Part shown: piece after piece, positions 37,527 through 46,202 of the stretch | Position numbering within the stretch: the stretch's first letter is position 1 | How the letters are laid out: each line of letters starts with the position of its first letter | Assembly: GCF_040100845.1 (NCBI RefSeq) | Contig: NZ_JAZHSH010000001.1 | Coordinates: forward strand, 1,426,001 to 1,490,000 | Direction: 5' to 3' | DNA length: 64,000 nucleotides | Source of the DNA: Chengkuizengella sp. SCS-71B | GTDB taxonomy: Bacteria > Bacillota > Bacilli > Paenibacillales > KCTC-33759 | Program-made: the position numbers and the translations under genes | Notes under the pieces: model-generated | What the model was told of the DNA's origin: nothing | The model's input: only the letters and a program-made list of their open reading frames with translations | Databases searched by the model: none

Positions 37527-37598
37527 ATGAAAAGCTTTTTACGGTTTAGGTTTACTGACTTTCTGCTTGGTTTTCGATTTGGTCAGTTGAATGCTTAA
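37527..37598 (+). CDS. Micro-ORF, 23-residue Phe/Arg-rich peptide
   Basis: MKSFLRFRFTDFLLGFRFGQ, then LNA. AAAGGGGGTGAG is well placed before the ATG. The C-terminal half, LLGFRFGQ, recurs in a decayed copy at 40081-40207, each time upstream of a secreted-protein gene. It may be a leader peptide, a small membrane-active peptide, or a coding-looking part of a structured leader RNA. No family recognised. Confidence 0.45.
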   Translation: MKSFLRFRFTDFLLGFRFGQLNA

Positions 37599-37779
37599 AC
37601 ATAGAAAAGAGTCATTTTATCATCGCTTTCTTTGTTTAGTAAAAACCTAAATATTTTGAAACCCTCAATTATTTTTTTACCATAATAATTTAACGATTTA
37701 AATGAACACAGTGAAATTACTTTACTTTTAAGCCTGATATTGAACCATTATTCCAAGACATATCTAAGAAATCATTTAG

Positions 37780-37989
37780 TTTTTCATCATAAAAATTACA
37801 GATCGAGAAGCGATGAAACCATTTGAAGATATGAGAGAGGGTATAAAAGAACAACTCATGATTTCTAAAATAAAACCAGAAGATTTTGTTACAGTCTTAA
37901 AAGAAAAAATTGATGATGCAAATGTAAAAATTAAAGATGATGATCTTGAAGATACTTTTTCAGATTTAGAAAACGTATTTAACCAATAA
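37780..37989 (+). pseudogene. C-terminal fragment of foldase PrsA
   Basis: The open frame reads FFIIKITDREAMKPFEDMRE, then GIKEQLMISKI and DANVKIKDDDLEDTF. PrsA lipoproteins end in a parvulin domain with FGYHIIKVTDK and a tail like DADIKIKDKDLKDTF, and this matches both. The lipobox, N-domain and most of the parvulin domain are gone. It is a relic between the micro-ORF and the crystallin-repeat protein. Confidence 0.55.
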
Positions 37990-38074
37990 AAATGAGTTAA
38001 ACATTTGTAATGGCTTAAGATTAGGGAAGGTTGATTTATTACACAAAACATTAATTTGAAGAAAGGTGAAACAA

Positions 38075-40018
38075 ATGAACAAATTTACAAAAAAGGGATT
38101 ATCCATTGTATTTGCAATTCTGTTCAGTTTTGGATTATTCAGTTCAAATATTTCGGTATATGCAATCAATAATGAGATATCTTCATCATCTGAGGGCATT
38201 ACAACCACGGATCCTGTGCTAGATTATATAGAGTATATAACTCATATAGGTCTTCCAAGTTGGATACAACACATCTCTGGTATTGTCCCACATTTGGATA
38301 CAGCAGCAAGTCACGCTAGGTCCTGGAAAAATGAAATTTACCCAGATGCTCTTAATATCATTAACAATACGATTGAATATGATGATGATTTGCATTTAGC
38401 TTACGATCGATTAGTCGATTATTCTGAAAGGATGGATGATCCTGGAGTTAGAGCTTCATTTATTTCAGAATTAAGTAACCTACAAGATAGCTTTAGTTCA
38501 AGAAATGTGTCTATAGAAGATGAATATCGTATCATTAATAATTTTAAGGTACATTTACGTGATGTGGACCAACCAAATTTCCAAAATGATTATTATACAG
38601 CTGTTCAAAAAAACATAGAGGAAGCCTTGGAAGAATTAGGGCAAATCCTAAATCTTTTAGATAGTGCCGTTACTTTTTTAGATCAAGGTTTTAGTGGATT
38701 AGAAAATCAATGGTTCTCATTATCTTTAAAGTTTGACAGATTGCTAGAGATTGTTGTAGAAGATGTAGATGTTGATTCTCCTTTGTTGATTGCAAATTTA
38801 AACGATATAAAGAGTACTTGGGATAATACATTTGAATTAGCACTAACCATTCAAGAGAAAATGGATCATTCATTTAAAAGACAGGTTCTTGGTTGCTCTA
38901 TTCCTTGGGGATCACCAACCCCTGCTGGGGAGGAGATTTATTATACCTTATATGATGGAAACCCTGCAGCTGGAGGAAAAGAATTGGGTAAGTTTGAAGG
39001 GACGGACTCCACAATCACTCTATCTTCAGCATTGTATGATATTTTAGAAGTAAACAACCCTGACCAAACTTTATATGCGTCTAAGGAAGTGAATGTGAAT
39101 GGTGAATTATTAAAATCAGATGCTTACCGACTACCTAGTATTTGGACATTGTCTGAAGCCGCTTTCCTATTTTCAGAAACAGACTTTCAGGGAGACTGTA
39201 TTGTGCAGTTTAATTATTGGGGCAAGTCTGATTTACAAGAATCTGATTTTGACAACAAGTTGTCATCCATGTTAGTACGTGGAAATGTATATGTTAGACT
39301 ATGGCAAGATGCAAATTACAGAGGATTTGGACAAGCCTTTTTCACTGAAGACAGTTTTACTCAGGTTCGTAATTTTGGGGGAAAAGTTGTTGGAGCAAAC
39401 GTGGTCTCTTCCATTTTAATAGAACCACAGAAAGAAGGCATCTATTTCTTTAATGAAGAAGATTTTAGTGGTAGTTTAACTTTTATGAGCACTAATCTTG
39501 GGGTAACCCATAATAATAGTAGATGGAATTTTATGAATAACAACCAATTATCATCAGTGAAAGTGATTGGTCCTTATGCATTAGTTGTATATGATCTTAA
39601 TAACTTTACAGGTGGAGGGGCTATCATTAAAGAGAATTTTGGAGGTCCTAATTTATCATCTGAAAATATGAATAATAGAACGGAATCATTTAGTATATTT
39701 AAAGGTGAAGGTGTGTGGTTCTTCGAGGAGAGTTATGCAGCGGGAAATTGGCAAGTATATCCACAAGTAGCTGGAACTTCATCGGATTGTCGTTATATGA
39801 ATGATTGTGCTGCACAAGATTTATATGGAAACGGAGTAAAAGGAGCTCCTATGCTTGGAGATACTTTATCTTCCGTACTCGTTATTGGGGGTTATAGTGT
39901 TACTCTGTATGAACACCCAGATTATAAAGGTAATTTTGAAAATGTTGAACATTTAAGCATTTGGTTACTTCAGGTAGGGGATAATAAAACTTCATCATTT
40001 AAAATATATAGAAAATAG
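38075..40018 (+). CDS. Secreted helical protein with beta/gamma-crystallin-like repeats, toxin candidate
   Basis: This 647-residue protein has a signal peptide ending near residue 30 (NISVYA). Residues 45-275 are predicted by eye as long amphipathic helices, similar in style to ClyA/Hbl-type helical pore formers but with no diagnostic motif. A middle domain (about 275-360) contains YYTLYDGNPAAGGKELGKF. From about 365 there are roughly six beta/gamma-crystallin-like strands: DFQGDCIVQF, ANYRGFGQAFF, DFSGSLTFM, NFTGGGAII, AAGNWQVYP and DYKGNFENV. Such modules bind calcium or surfaces. The ATG at 38075 is chosen for GAAAGGTG; a GTG three codons earlier overlaps it. A toxin role is inference from architecture. 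Confidence 0.6.
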   Translation: MNKFTKKGLSIVFAILFSFGLFSSNISVYAINNEISSSSEGITTTDPVLDYIEYITHIGLPSWIQHISGIVPHLDTAASHARSWKNEIYPDALNIINNTIEYDDDLHLAYDRLVDYSERMDDPGVRASFISELSNLQDSFSSRNVSIEDEYRIINNFKVHLRDVDQPNFQNDYYTAVQKNIEEALEELGQILNLLDSAVTFLDQGFSGLENQWFSLSLKFDRLLEIVVEDVDVDSPLLIANLNDIKSTWDNTFELALTIQEKMDHSFKRQVLGCSIPWGSPTPAGEEIYYTLYDGNPAAGGKELGKFEGTDSTITLSSALYDILEVNNPDQTLYASKEVNVNGELLKSDAYRLPSIWTLSEAAFLFSETDFQGDCIVQFNYWGKSDLQESDFDNKLSSMLVRGNVYVRLWQDANYRGFGQAFFTEDSFTQVRNFGGKVVGANVVSSILIEPQKEGIYFFNEEDFSGSLTFMSTNLGVTHNNSRWNFMNNNQLSSVKVIGPYALVVYDLNNFTGGGAIIKENFGGPNLSSENMNNRTESFSIFKGEGVWFFEESYAAGNWQVYPQVAGTSSDCRYMNDCAAQDLYGNGVKGAPMLGDTLSSVLVIGGYSVTLYEHPDYKGNFENVEHLSIWLLQVGDNKTSSFKIYRK

Positions 40019-40056
40019 GTTGTTACTAGTTTCAATGAGTTTTTCGTAAAATTATT

Positions 40057-40207
40057 AATTAAAGGGGGTGGGAAAAATGTAACCGTTTAATTAGAATGTC
40101 TGATTTTATGTATTTTATCTTAACAGTAAGGAGTGATAGTTGAAAGATTTGAAAAAAATTATGGTTTAGGTTTACGAGTTCTGCTTGGTTTTCGATTCGG
40201 TCAGTAA
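40057..40207 (+). repeat. Decayed second copy of the micro-ORF leader
   Basis: ATTAAAGGGGGTG and an ATG recur exactly as before the first micro-ORF, but here the ATG is followed at once by TAA. About 80 bases later GGTTTAGGTTTACGAG and CTGCTTGGTTTTCGATTCGG restore the end of the repeat. A GTG-started frame (40133-40207) still encodes LLGFRFGQ and stops. It stands 75 bases before the first small secreted gene. Confidence 0.55.
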
Positions 40208-40282
40208 ACGTTGCATACTTATTCATGTTTATTTTTTAAAAGATTCTATATTATAAACTTTTGAGGAAGAGGGAGAAGTGTT

Positions 40283-40807
40283 ATGAAATTAAAAAAAATG
40301 GGTATTGCTATTCTCGCATTATTAACGATTTTATCTTTCCAAACTAATAGTCTGAATGTTCATGCAGCAGAAGTTACTGCACCAGCATATAACGAATTAT
40401 CTCAACAAATTCAAAATCTTATGGATTATGACGATAATTTTAAATTTATGATAAATATTTTATTTACCTCTGTGGATTCTGGGAATCAAGAGTTATTTAA
40501 TGAAGCAGCTGAAATTTTAAAGAAGGACCTTCTGAATCTTGAGACAAATGTATATAATTCTCAGAAAAGAGTGGTGGAATTGAGGAATAAACTATCAAAT
40601 TCAGCTCAAGATTTAGATGAATTCCAATTCATTATAAATGAGTCATATCTTATTCAAGATCGAATAAGAGCTGCTTTAGCTGCAGTTGAGGATGCTACTT
40701 CCTCTGATTTCTCATTCTGGGTCCCCTTCATGTTAGAGGCTGCTAATGAAGAATGGAAAAAAGGGATTGACTATTTTTCAGCATTAAAAAGTGATTTAAA
40801 TTTATGA
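40283..40807 (+). CDS. Small secreted helical protein, paralogue A
   Basis: The 174-residue protein has a clear signal peptide cleaved after HAA (residues 1-29). It continues as an all-helical domain rich in Glu, Asn and Leu: YNELSQQIQNLMDYDDNFKF, LFNEAAEILKKDLLNLE and SQKRVVELRNKLSNS. GAGGAAGAGGGAGAAG precedes the ATG. It is about 83% identical by eye to the next gene over the first 120 residues, diverging at the C-terminus. It follows the crystallin-repeat protein, so the three may work together. Unknown family; helix spacing recalls small subunits of multi-part pore formers, but that is only a suggestion. Confidence 0.65.
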   Translation: MKLKKMGIAILALLTILSFQTNSLNVHAAEVTAPAYNELSQQIQNLMDYDDNFKFMINILFTSVDSGNQELFNEAAEILKKDLLNLETNVYNSQKRVVELRNKLSNSAQDLDEFQFIINESYLIQDRIRAALAAVEDATSSDFSFWVPFMLEAANEEWKKGIDYFSALKSDLNL

Positions 40808-40916
40808 TTTAAAAATAAAACAGCTAGACATTGAAACCATACTTTGTTTTTCGAAGTCATGTTTATTTTTAAAAAGATTCTATATTATAAACTTTTGAGG
40901 AAGAGGGAGAAGTATT

Positions 40917-41432
40917 ATGAAATTAAAAAAAATGGGTATCGCTATTCTCGCATTATTAACGATTCTATCTTTCCAAACTAATAGTCTGAATGTTTATGCA
41001 GCAGAAGTTGCTGCACCAGCATATAACGAATTATCTCAACAAATTCAAAATGTTATTGAGTATGACGATAATTTTAAATTTATGATAAATATTTTATTTT
41101 CCTCTGTGGATTCTGGGAATCAAGAGTTATTTAATGAAGCAGCTGAAATTTTAAAAAAGGACCTTCTGAATCTTGAGACAAATGTATATAATTCTCAGAA
41201 AAGAATGGTGGAATTGAGGAATCAACTATCAAATTCAGCTCAAGATTTTGATGAATTCCAAATCATTATAATTGAGTCAAATATTATTCAAGAGCGAATA
41301 ATATCTGTTTTAGCTGCAGTTGAGGAGGCTGATTTCTCGTTCTTTGGTAGAGTCATGTTAGATTTTGCTAATGGAGAATGGCAAAAACTCATTGACTATA
41401 CTTCAACATTAAAAAGTGACTTTAATTTATGA
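40917..41432 (+). CDS. Small secreted helical protein, paralogue B
   Basis: The 171-residue twin of the preceding gene, with the same signal peptide (YAA cleavage) and helical body. Differences cluster in the last 50 residues (SNIIQERIISVLAAVEEADF versus the copy-A end), where hydrophobic face residues change. That pattern suits two subunits with shared assembly but distinct contacts. The leader region matches copy A almost base for base, so expression should match. A strong terminator follows at 41459. Function unknown. Confidence 0.65.
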   Translation: MKLKKMGIAILALLTILSFQTNSLNVYAAEVAAPAYNELSQQIQNVIEYDDNFKFMINILFSSVDSGNQELFNEAAEILKKDLLNLETNVYNSQKRMVELRNQLSNSAQDFDEFQIIIIESNIIQERIISVLAAVEEADFSFFGRVMLDFANGEWQKLIDYTSTLKSDFNL

Positions 41433-41458
41433 TTTAATATAAAAGAAGCTAAACATTA

Positions 41459-41495
41459 AAACCACACTTTGTCTTTCGGAGTGTGGTTTATTTCT
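41459..41495 (+). terminator. Terminator after paralogue B
   Basis: AAACCACACT pairs with AGTGTGGTTT over an 11-base loop, followed by ATTTCTT. Confidence 0.8.
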
Positions 41496-41718
41496 TATTC
41501 ATAAAGGAATGAGGATAGATTTTACAGAGTATGTATCTTTTTGCCAATTTCTCGAAAAGGGGGAATAAGGAATTTCCCTCCCGTCTAATTCTACGGAAAA
41601 AAATTCCTTATAATTACTTTATTTCTGATAATGTTATTAGGTCAATTCTCGAATCATTGTATCCTTATCACAGATTCTTGTCGTTTATGAACTGGAGAAA
41701 TTTATTTTATGATTGATC

Positions 41719-43410
41719 TTAATCAATAATACCTACGGATGCATAACCATTTGCAATTGCGTTATATTCAGTACTATTGGTCCCATACAAATCTGCAGCC
41801 GACTGTAATAAAGCATTACGCGCATCAATAAATTGTGATTGAGAAGTTAAATATTGTGTAAGTGCACGATAATAAATTTTTCCTGATTTTTCTAGACCAA
41901 TCTCTGTTGCAATATTGTAGAATGCTTTATTTGGTATACCGCTGTTTATGTGTACTCCTCCCCAATCCCCTTCTCTTGTATTCGGAAGATGTACAAAATC
42001 ATCCATATGAGCGGGCTGTTTTCCATCACGAGCAGGATTATCCATATATCTCATTGCATCTCCATCAATATCTGGAGTATATATCTCTTCTCCTAATAAC
42101 CAATCTGGTGACCCTTTATAATTTGCTTCTATTAAGATTCCAAAAACATCTGAGAAGGATTCATTTAAAGCACCGGGTTGAAATTCATAGACTAGATTTG
42201 CTGAATAATCCGTGACGGCATGTGTGACCTCGTGGGCTACTACATCTAGAGATTCAGAAAAAGGAGTATATTCTGTACCATTACTAGTTATACCTCCATC
42301 TCCATAAATCCATTGTGTACCCACCCATGCAGCATTAATATATGATCCACCTTCTGGAGCTCCAACATGGACACTTGATATAAAATCGCTTCCTCTATTA
42401 TCATAACTATTTCGATTATGTTCATTTAAAAAATAATCATAAGCAACACCTGCATAATGATGAGCATCTACAGCTGCTCTTTGACGTTCGGAATCAAAGT
42501 TATTGTCCCTGTCAGAAACCAGAGATCCCCTTTGATATCTATCCCCAGCATCATATGTTTCAATAACCCCGTCTCTTGTTGTATCCTGTAAAAAGTATTT
42601 TCTCTTCTTATAATAAGTGTTAATATCTCTAACTTCGCCTGAAAGTCCTGTACCCGTTCCAACCTCGGCCGCATCTTGAATTCGATTATAGGACCTTAGT
42701 ACTTCACCTTTTTTTGCATCAATAAAGAAGAATTCACGACCAATGTACGGTTCTAAAAATTGAAGCTCAACAATATATACAGGCATCCATATCCCTTCAT
42801 GTTGATATATAAAGAGATCAGTGGCTGGTTCCGTTGTATATGTATCCTCTGTTGGCGTAAAACTTAGTTCATTTTCAGCTACCTCTATAGCCTTTGAAGA
42901 TGATAATTTAATCGTTTTACTCCATTTTTTATTGACTAATTTAGGTTCTACTTGGCCATTGATGGAGGTGATAACACCATGATCATCTGTGTGTACACTT
43001 ATTTCTGCTCCATAAACAGGGATCCCATCCACTGTGAACTGAGTTTTATAATGTGTCATACCAAGCTCATCAGATTCACTGGAAACAATTTCAAAATCTC
43101 CGTCAACTATATTGAATAAATCTTTGTTCTCTTCTAGAAAACTTGAGATATTCATATTTTCATCTGAGAGTTTACCAGAAATATAACGAGGAATACCTTT
43201 CTTTTCGTCCCATGACACATCAAATTTGACCTTTTCCTTCAATGATTTTTCTTTCATTTTATCTAACTTCTTCTGTTGTTTTTCATTAGCATCATTTAAA
43301 TCTGTTTCTGAAATGAGGGAATTTGCAGAAACATCAGCAATCGAAGTTAATAACACCCCAAAAGTCAACATTGTAGCTAATAGAATCGATACGATTTTCA
43401 TTTTTTTCAT
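41719..43410 (-). CDS. Secreted M4 neutral metalloprotease (bacillolysin/thermolysin type)
   Basis: The 563-residue preproenzyme has a signal peptide (1-29), a FTP/PepSY-type propeptide (about 45-225) and the M4 catalytic domain. VVAHEVTHAVTDY holds HEXXH with the catalytic Glu, and GALNESFSDVFGIL supplies the third zinc ligand. Near the end HINSGIPNKAFY carries the catalytic His region. Length matches bacillolysins. It degrades protein outside the cell and is usually made in late growth. AAAAGGAG precedes the ATG. A broken duplicate of its first 45 codons lies 630 bases upstream. Converges with the small secreted paralogues. Confidence 0.93.
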   Translation of the reverse strand: MKKMKIVSILLATMLTFGVLLTSIADVSANSLISETDLNDANEKQQKKLDKMKEKSLKEKVKFDVSWDEKKGIPRYISGKLSDENMNISSFLEENKDLFNIVDGDFEIVSSESDELGMTHYKTQFTVDGIPVYGAEISVHTDDHGVITSINGQVEPKLVNKKWSKTIKLSSSKAIEVAENELSFTPTEDTYTTEPATDLFIYQHEGIWMPVYIVELQFLEPYIGREFFFIDAKKGEVLRSYNRIQDAAEVGTGTGLSGEVRDINTYYKKRKYFLQDTTRDGVIETYDAGDRYQRGSLVSDRDNNFDSERQRAAVDAHHYAGVAYDYFLNEHNRNSYDNRGSDFISSVHVGAPEGGSYINAAWVGTQWIYGDGGITSNGTEYTPFSESLDVVAHEVTHAVTDYSANLVYEFQPGALNESFSDVFGILIEANYKGSPDWLLGEEIYTPDIDGDAMRYMDNPARDGKQPAHMDDFVHLPNTREGDWGGVHINSGIPNKAFYNIATEIGLEKSGKIYYRALTQYLTSQSQFIDARNALLQSAADLYGTNSTEYNAIANGYASVGIID

Positions 43411-43819
43411 TCTTGTTTCTCCTTTTTAAGCTGTAATGTATTAAAGTAATGGTGTCAAAGAATCTAGCATTTCCTCCTTTTTAGTTTTATGATTGAATAA
43501 TGACATCTACAAAATTTTATAATATATTTCTTTCCTTTGAATAAATAATTACACCACTACATAATTATAGAATAAATTTGTTATGTAAGGTTGTCAATTA
43601 CTAATTTTCTTAAGTGAAGAATTGATGTTATTAAGTTTGTTTAGTAGGGGAGGAGTTGTTAAAATTAAGCAGTCGATAGAGTTAAAAAATATAAGTTTGA
43701 TACAGGATATACAAAAGATAAAATTAGATGTATTTTTCCTGAAGTTTTTGATACATGACAAGCAATTTTAGAAAGTATACCCTAAAATAAATCAATGGAA
43801 CTTACTCATATTTCTTATT
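43411..43819. other. Upstream region of the protease gene, no complete gene
   Basis: The protease promoter should lie here. On the plus strand at about 43669-43734, RVKKYKFDTGYTKDKIRCIF then PEVFDT reads protein-like before a stop, a possible scrap of an unknown gene. Nothing else is supported. Confidence 0.4.
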
Positions 43820-44035
43820 TTAAAATTCAAATCTGTAGTATTGTGTTTTCATGCTCTCCCATTGATTGGCTACCAACCAATTTAGATCATTGAGTACCAC
43901 ATTTGATAATAATGGAGATAAAATTCCAACTTGAGGAGTCCCTTTAGTGGGTATTCGTTCCCCTTGTATTGGTGCTTTGAGCATTTTACATATAATTGCT
44001 AATATCCGTTCATCTTTAATTCCAATATTACATAG
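43820..44035 (-). pseudogene. Group II intron reverse transcriptase/maturase fragment
   Basis: The frame reads SQLCNIGIKDERILAIICKM, LKAPIQGERIPTKGTPQVGI and LSPLLSNVVLNDLNWLVANQ. This is the RT domain segment of LtrA-type maturases (GTPQGGILSPLLSNVVL). The second Gly of PQGG is Val here. Only about 70 codons survive, with the YADD block missing. Its 5' end is joined at about 44036 to a protease signal-peptide fragment in the same direction. Confidence 0.85.
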
Positions 44036-44208
44036 TTGGCTCAACGATTTTTCTTTCATTTTATCTACTTCTTCTGTTATTTTTCATTATCTTTTAAACC
44101 TGTTTCTGAAATGAGGGAATTTGAAGAAACATCAGCAATCCAAGCTAATAGCACCCCAAAAGTCAAAACAGTAGCTAATAGAACTGCTCCAATTTTTATT
44201 TTCTTCAT
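44036..44208 (-). pseudogene. Broken duplicate of the M4 protease N-terminus
   Basis: The frame reads MKKIKIGAVLLATVLTFGVL, LAWIADVSSNSLISET and DNEK, then stops. It parallels the intact protease start (VSILLATMLTFGVLL, IADVSANSLISET, NEKQQKK). After the stop, the parallel continues in a shifted frame to MKEKSL, where the intron fragment begins. AAAGGAG is still present upstream, so a 40-residue secreted peptide could be made. Confidence 0.8.
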
Positions 44209-44431
44209 TCTCATTTTCTCCTTTCACTTTTCCAGAATTAAAGGCAAATGTTTTATGAATACAAGATATCATCCTTGCATTACAAAACCGAAATTCATCT
44301 CCTAACTACGCTAGTGCTTAGAGGATGGAGAATTCTTTCGGAATACGTTAAATGGTCACTTAAAAAACATCACCCATGTAATGCGATATGAATAAAATAA
44401 CCCTAATTACTCCATAGAAAGGATGGCATAT

Positions 44432-44908
44432 ATGAGCACTTTTGATCCAAATAAGCTAAGAGTTACTTTTTTTAAAGGTGTCACTGAAACGATGCCGATT
44501 TTTCCTCGATTTTATACATTAACACATTCAGATCTTACAGGAGAACTTTTTTTAGATATTGGTCGAACTTATCAAGTAGACAAAATTAATATTAACATGC
44601 GTGATGAAGTGCTAGGGCATTGGTATATATCAAATGAATGTATAGCTTTTCATGCCTACGTATATGTATCGAATGGTGAATTCGATAAAGAAGTGTCGAA
44701 AGTAAGGTATGAGATTTTCAAAAGAGAACTTCCACTGGCATTGAAAGCTATACGTTATGGTGATCGTCATTTATTTGATATATATCCACAATTAGATGAG
44801 AAAACAATATGCATTTATTTCCAATCCGTTTATCCTCAATTTCATGGTGTTGAAAGTTGGGGTGAATTTAAAGATTATAAAACTATCTTTTATTATACTA
44901 GTTCGTAG
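44432..44908 (+). CDS. Staygreen-domain protein
   Basis: A 158-residue protein with the bacterial form of the Staygreen domain: MSTFDPNKLRVTFFKGVTET, LTHSDLTGELFLDIG and INMRDEVLGHWY. Later blocks are FKRELPLALKAIRYGD and YPQFHGVESWGEFKDYK. Plant SGR proteins remove magnesium from chlorophyll; bacterial homologues can dechelate chlorophyll in vitro, but their natural role is unclear. AAAGGATGG favours the ATG at 44432 over one at 44423. It stands alone with decayed genes on both sides. Confidence 0.8.
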   Translation: MSTFDPNKLRVTFFKGVTETMPIFPRFYTLTHSDLTGELFLDIGRTYQVDKININMRDEVLGHWYISNECIAFHAYVYVSNGEFDKEVSKVRYEIFKRELPLALKAIRYGDRHLFDIYPQLDEKTICIYFQSVYPQFHGVESWGEFKDYKTIFYYTSS

Positions 44909-44932
44909 AGGTTTAAGTTATCTTTAATCATG

Positions 44933-45016
44933 GACCTTCCACAATCTGTTGATGAAGTACTCTTAAATTCTAGTGGTATAACAGTAGTTGTAAACGGATT
45001 ATTAGCGTTATTCTAA
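44933..45016 (+). pseudogene. Possible C-terminal fragment of a nucleobase permease
   Basis: DLPQSVDEVLLNSSGITVVV then NGLLALF before a stop. The spacing resembles the last loop and helix of xanthine/uracil permeases (LP..V...L.N.....V..N). Too short to be sure. Confidence 0.25.
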
Positions 45017-45121
45017 AATTAGCACTTTCTTTATAACTATTATTTAGATTGACTACTATAATCCCCTAATATATGATTAAACAGATATTTTGAACTATTG
45101 ATATTTAAAAGGGGGAATTTT

Positions 45122-45753
45122 ATGGTTAGCTTCACGAATTTGTTAGCTTTTGCATTGGTTTCACTTGGTATTGTATGTTCTCCAGGACCTAACATGATTT
45201 ATCTTATTTCTCGTTCTATACTCAAGGACGTATTGCAGGAATCATCTCTCTTTTAGGTGTTATGCTTGGATTTTTGATTTATTTACTTGCAACATTGGTT
45301 GGACTTGCATCATTATTTAATGCAGTTCCCTTTATTTATGAGTTAGTCAAATGGGCAGGTGTCGCTTACTTACTATGGCTTGCTTGGAATTCATTTCATT
45401 CAAAAACTTCAATCCTAACTCCGCAAACTCTCACTATAGAACCTCGAAGAAAATTGTTTCTAATGGGATTTATGACTAATCTACTAAATCCTAAAATTGC
45501 AATTTTATATGTATCTTTACTTCCTCAATTTCAAGATCCAGCACAAGGTTCATTATTTCTCCAAGGTGTTACTCTTGGTCTCACCCAACTTATAGTTAGC
45601 TTTATAGTTAATCTATTCATTGTTCTAACTGCTAGTAAAATAGCTACATGGCTTTCTACACGTCCGACATGGGAAAAGATTCAACGTTGGTTCATGGGTA
45701 GTGTGTTGACTGGTTTAGCTGGACACCTAGCTTTTGAAAAGGTTGGAAAGTAA
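45122..45753 (+). pseudogene. LysE/RhtB-family exporter with a single-base frameshift
   Basis: The first frame reads MVSFTNLLAFALVSLGIVCS, PGPNMIYLISRSI and stops early. The rest (QGRIAGIISLLGVMLGF onward to 45753) is in another frame and completes an approximately 210-residue six-helix amino-acid exporter. Inserting one base near 45221 joins them. LysE proteins export amino acids or homoserine lactones. AAAGGGGG is in place before the ATG at 45122. It may be a recent mutation or a sequencing error; both halves otherwise look intact. Confidence 0.85.
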
Positions 45754-45838
45754 AAAGTTGTTATTCTACAATCTGATACGCTTCTCACAGACCACATCAT
45801 TATCAGTTGAGAATTGAATTGGTTATCCTTACAGAAAT

Positions 45839-45875
45839 AAAGCTATCTAAGTCTATAAAACTAGGATAGCTTTTT
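45839..45875 (+). terminator. Terminator after the LysE-type gene
   Basis: AAAGCTATCT and AGGATAGCTTTTT flank a 14-base loop. The region 45754-46202 otherwise shows no gene. Confidence 0.75.
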
Positions 45876-46151
45876 AATTTAACTGTCTTAATATTATTAT
45901 TCATAAGAAAGATTAGAAAAATTATATGCTAATCTTTCCTAACTGTATGTTCAAAAAAATGATTAATTTCATTAATAAGTTCCTCTTGATTATAAAAGAA
46001 TTAATAACTTAGGATTGCTACTTATTCGCTCTGATTCTTATAGTGAATTTTAATGGTGAAAATGAAATGATATAAAGTGTGCTATTTTCATTTAAGGGTC
46101 AATATAGTGGAATTTCTCCTTGTGAAAGCTAAGAAGATTTGAAATAATTGT

Positions 46152-46176
46152 AATTAAACTAAATGGTAGTTTAATT
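46152..46176. promoter_or_regulatory. Perfect 10-bp palindrome, operator candidate
   Basis: AATTAAACTA and TAGTTTAATT surround five bases, ending 26 bases before the acetyltransferase start. There is no T run, so it is more like a binding site than a terminator. Confidence 0.4.
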
Positions 46177-46202
46177 GAAAAACTTCTAAGAGGTGAAAAT
46201 AG

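Larger units (their letters stand above)
40224..41495 (+). repeat. Tandem duplication carrying two secreted-protein genes
   Basis: The unit starts with TGTTTATTTTTTAAAAGATT and TATATTATAAACTTTTGAGG before the gene, and ends with an AAACCA...TGGTTT-like hairpin. Copy 1 is 40224-40859 and copy 2 is 40860-41495, offset 634-636 bases. Leader, gene and terminator were all copied. The copy-1 hairpin has lost pairing, so read-through into copy 2 is likely. Confidence 0.85.

Noticed and set aside
37776..38051. Minus-strand 91-codon frame
   Set aside because: It is antisense to the PrsA tail fragment, whose plus-strand translation is the recognisable one.
41531..41716. Plus-strand 61-codon frame after the small paralogues
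   Set aside because: It lies past a strong terminator, has no ribosome site and converges on the protease; no recognisable pattern.
44036..44305. Plus-strand 89-codon frame resembling the frame at 43226-43429
   Set aside because: The likeness arises because both are antisense to the intact and broken protease signal-peptide regions.
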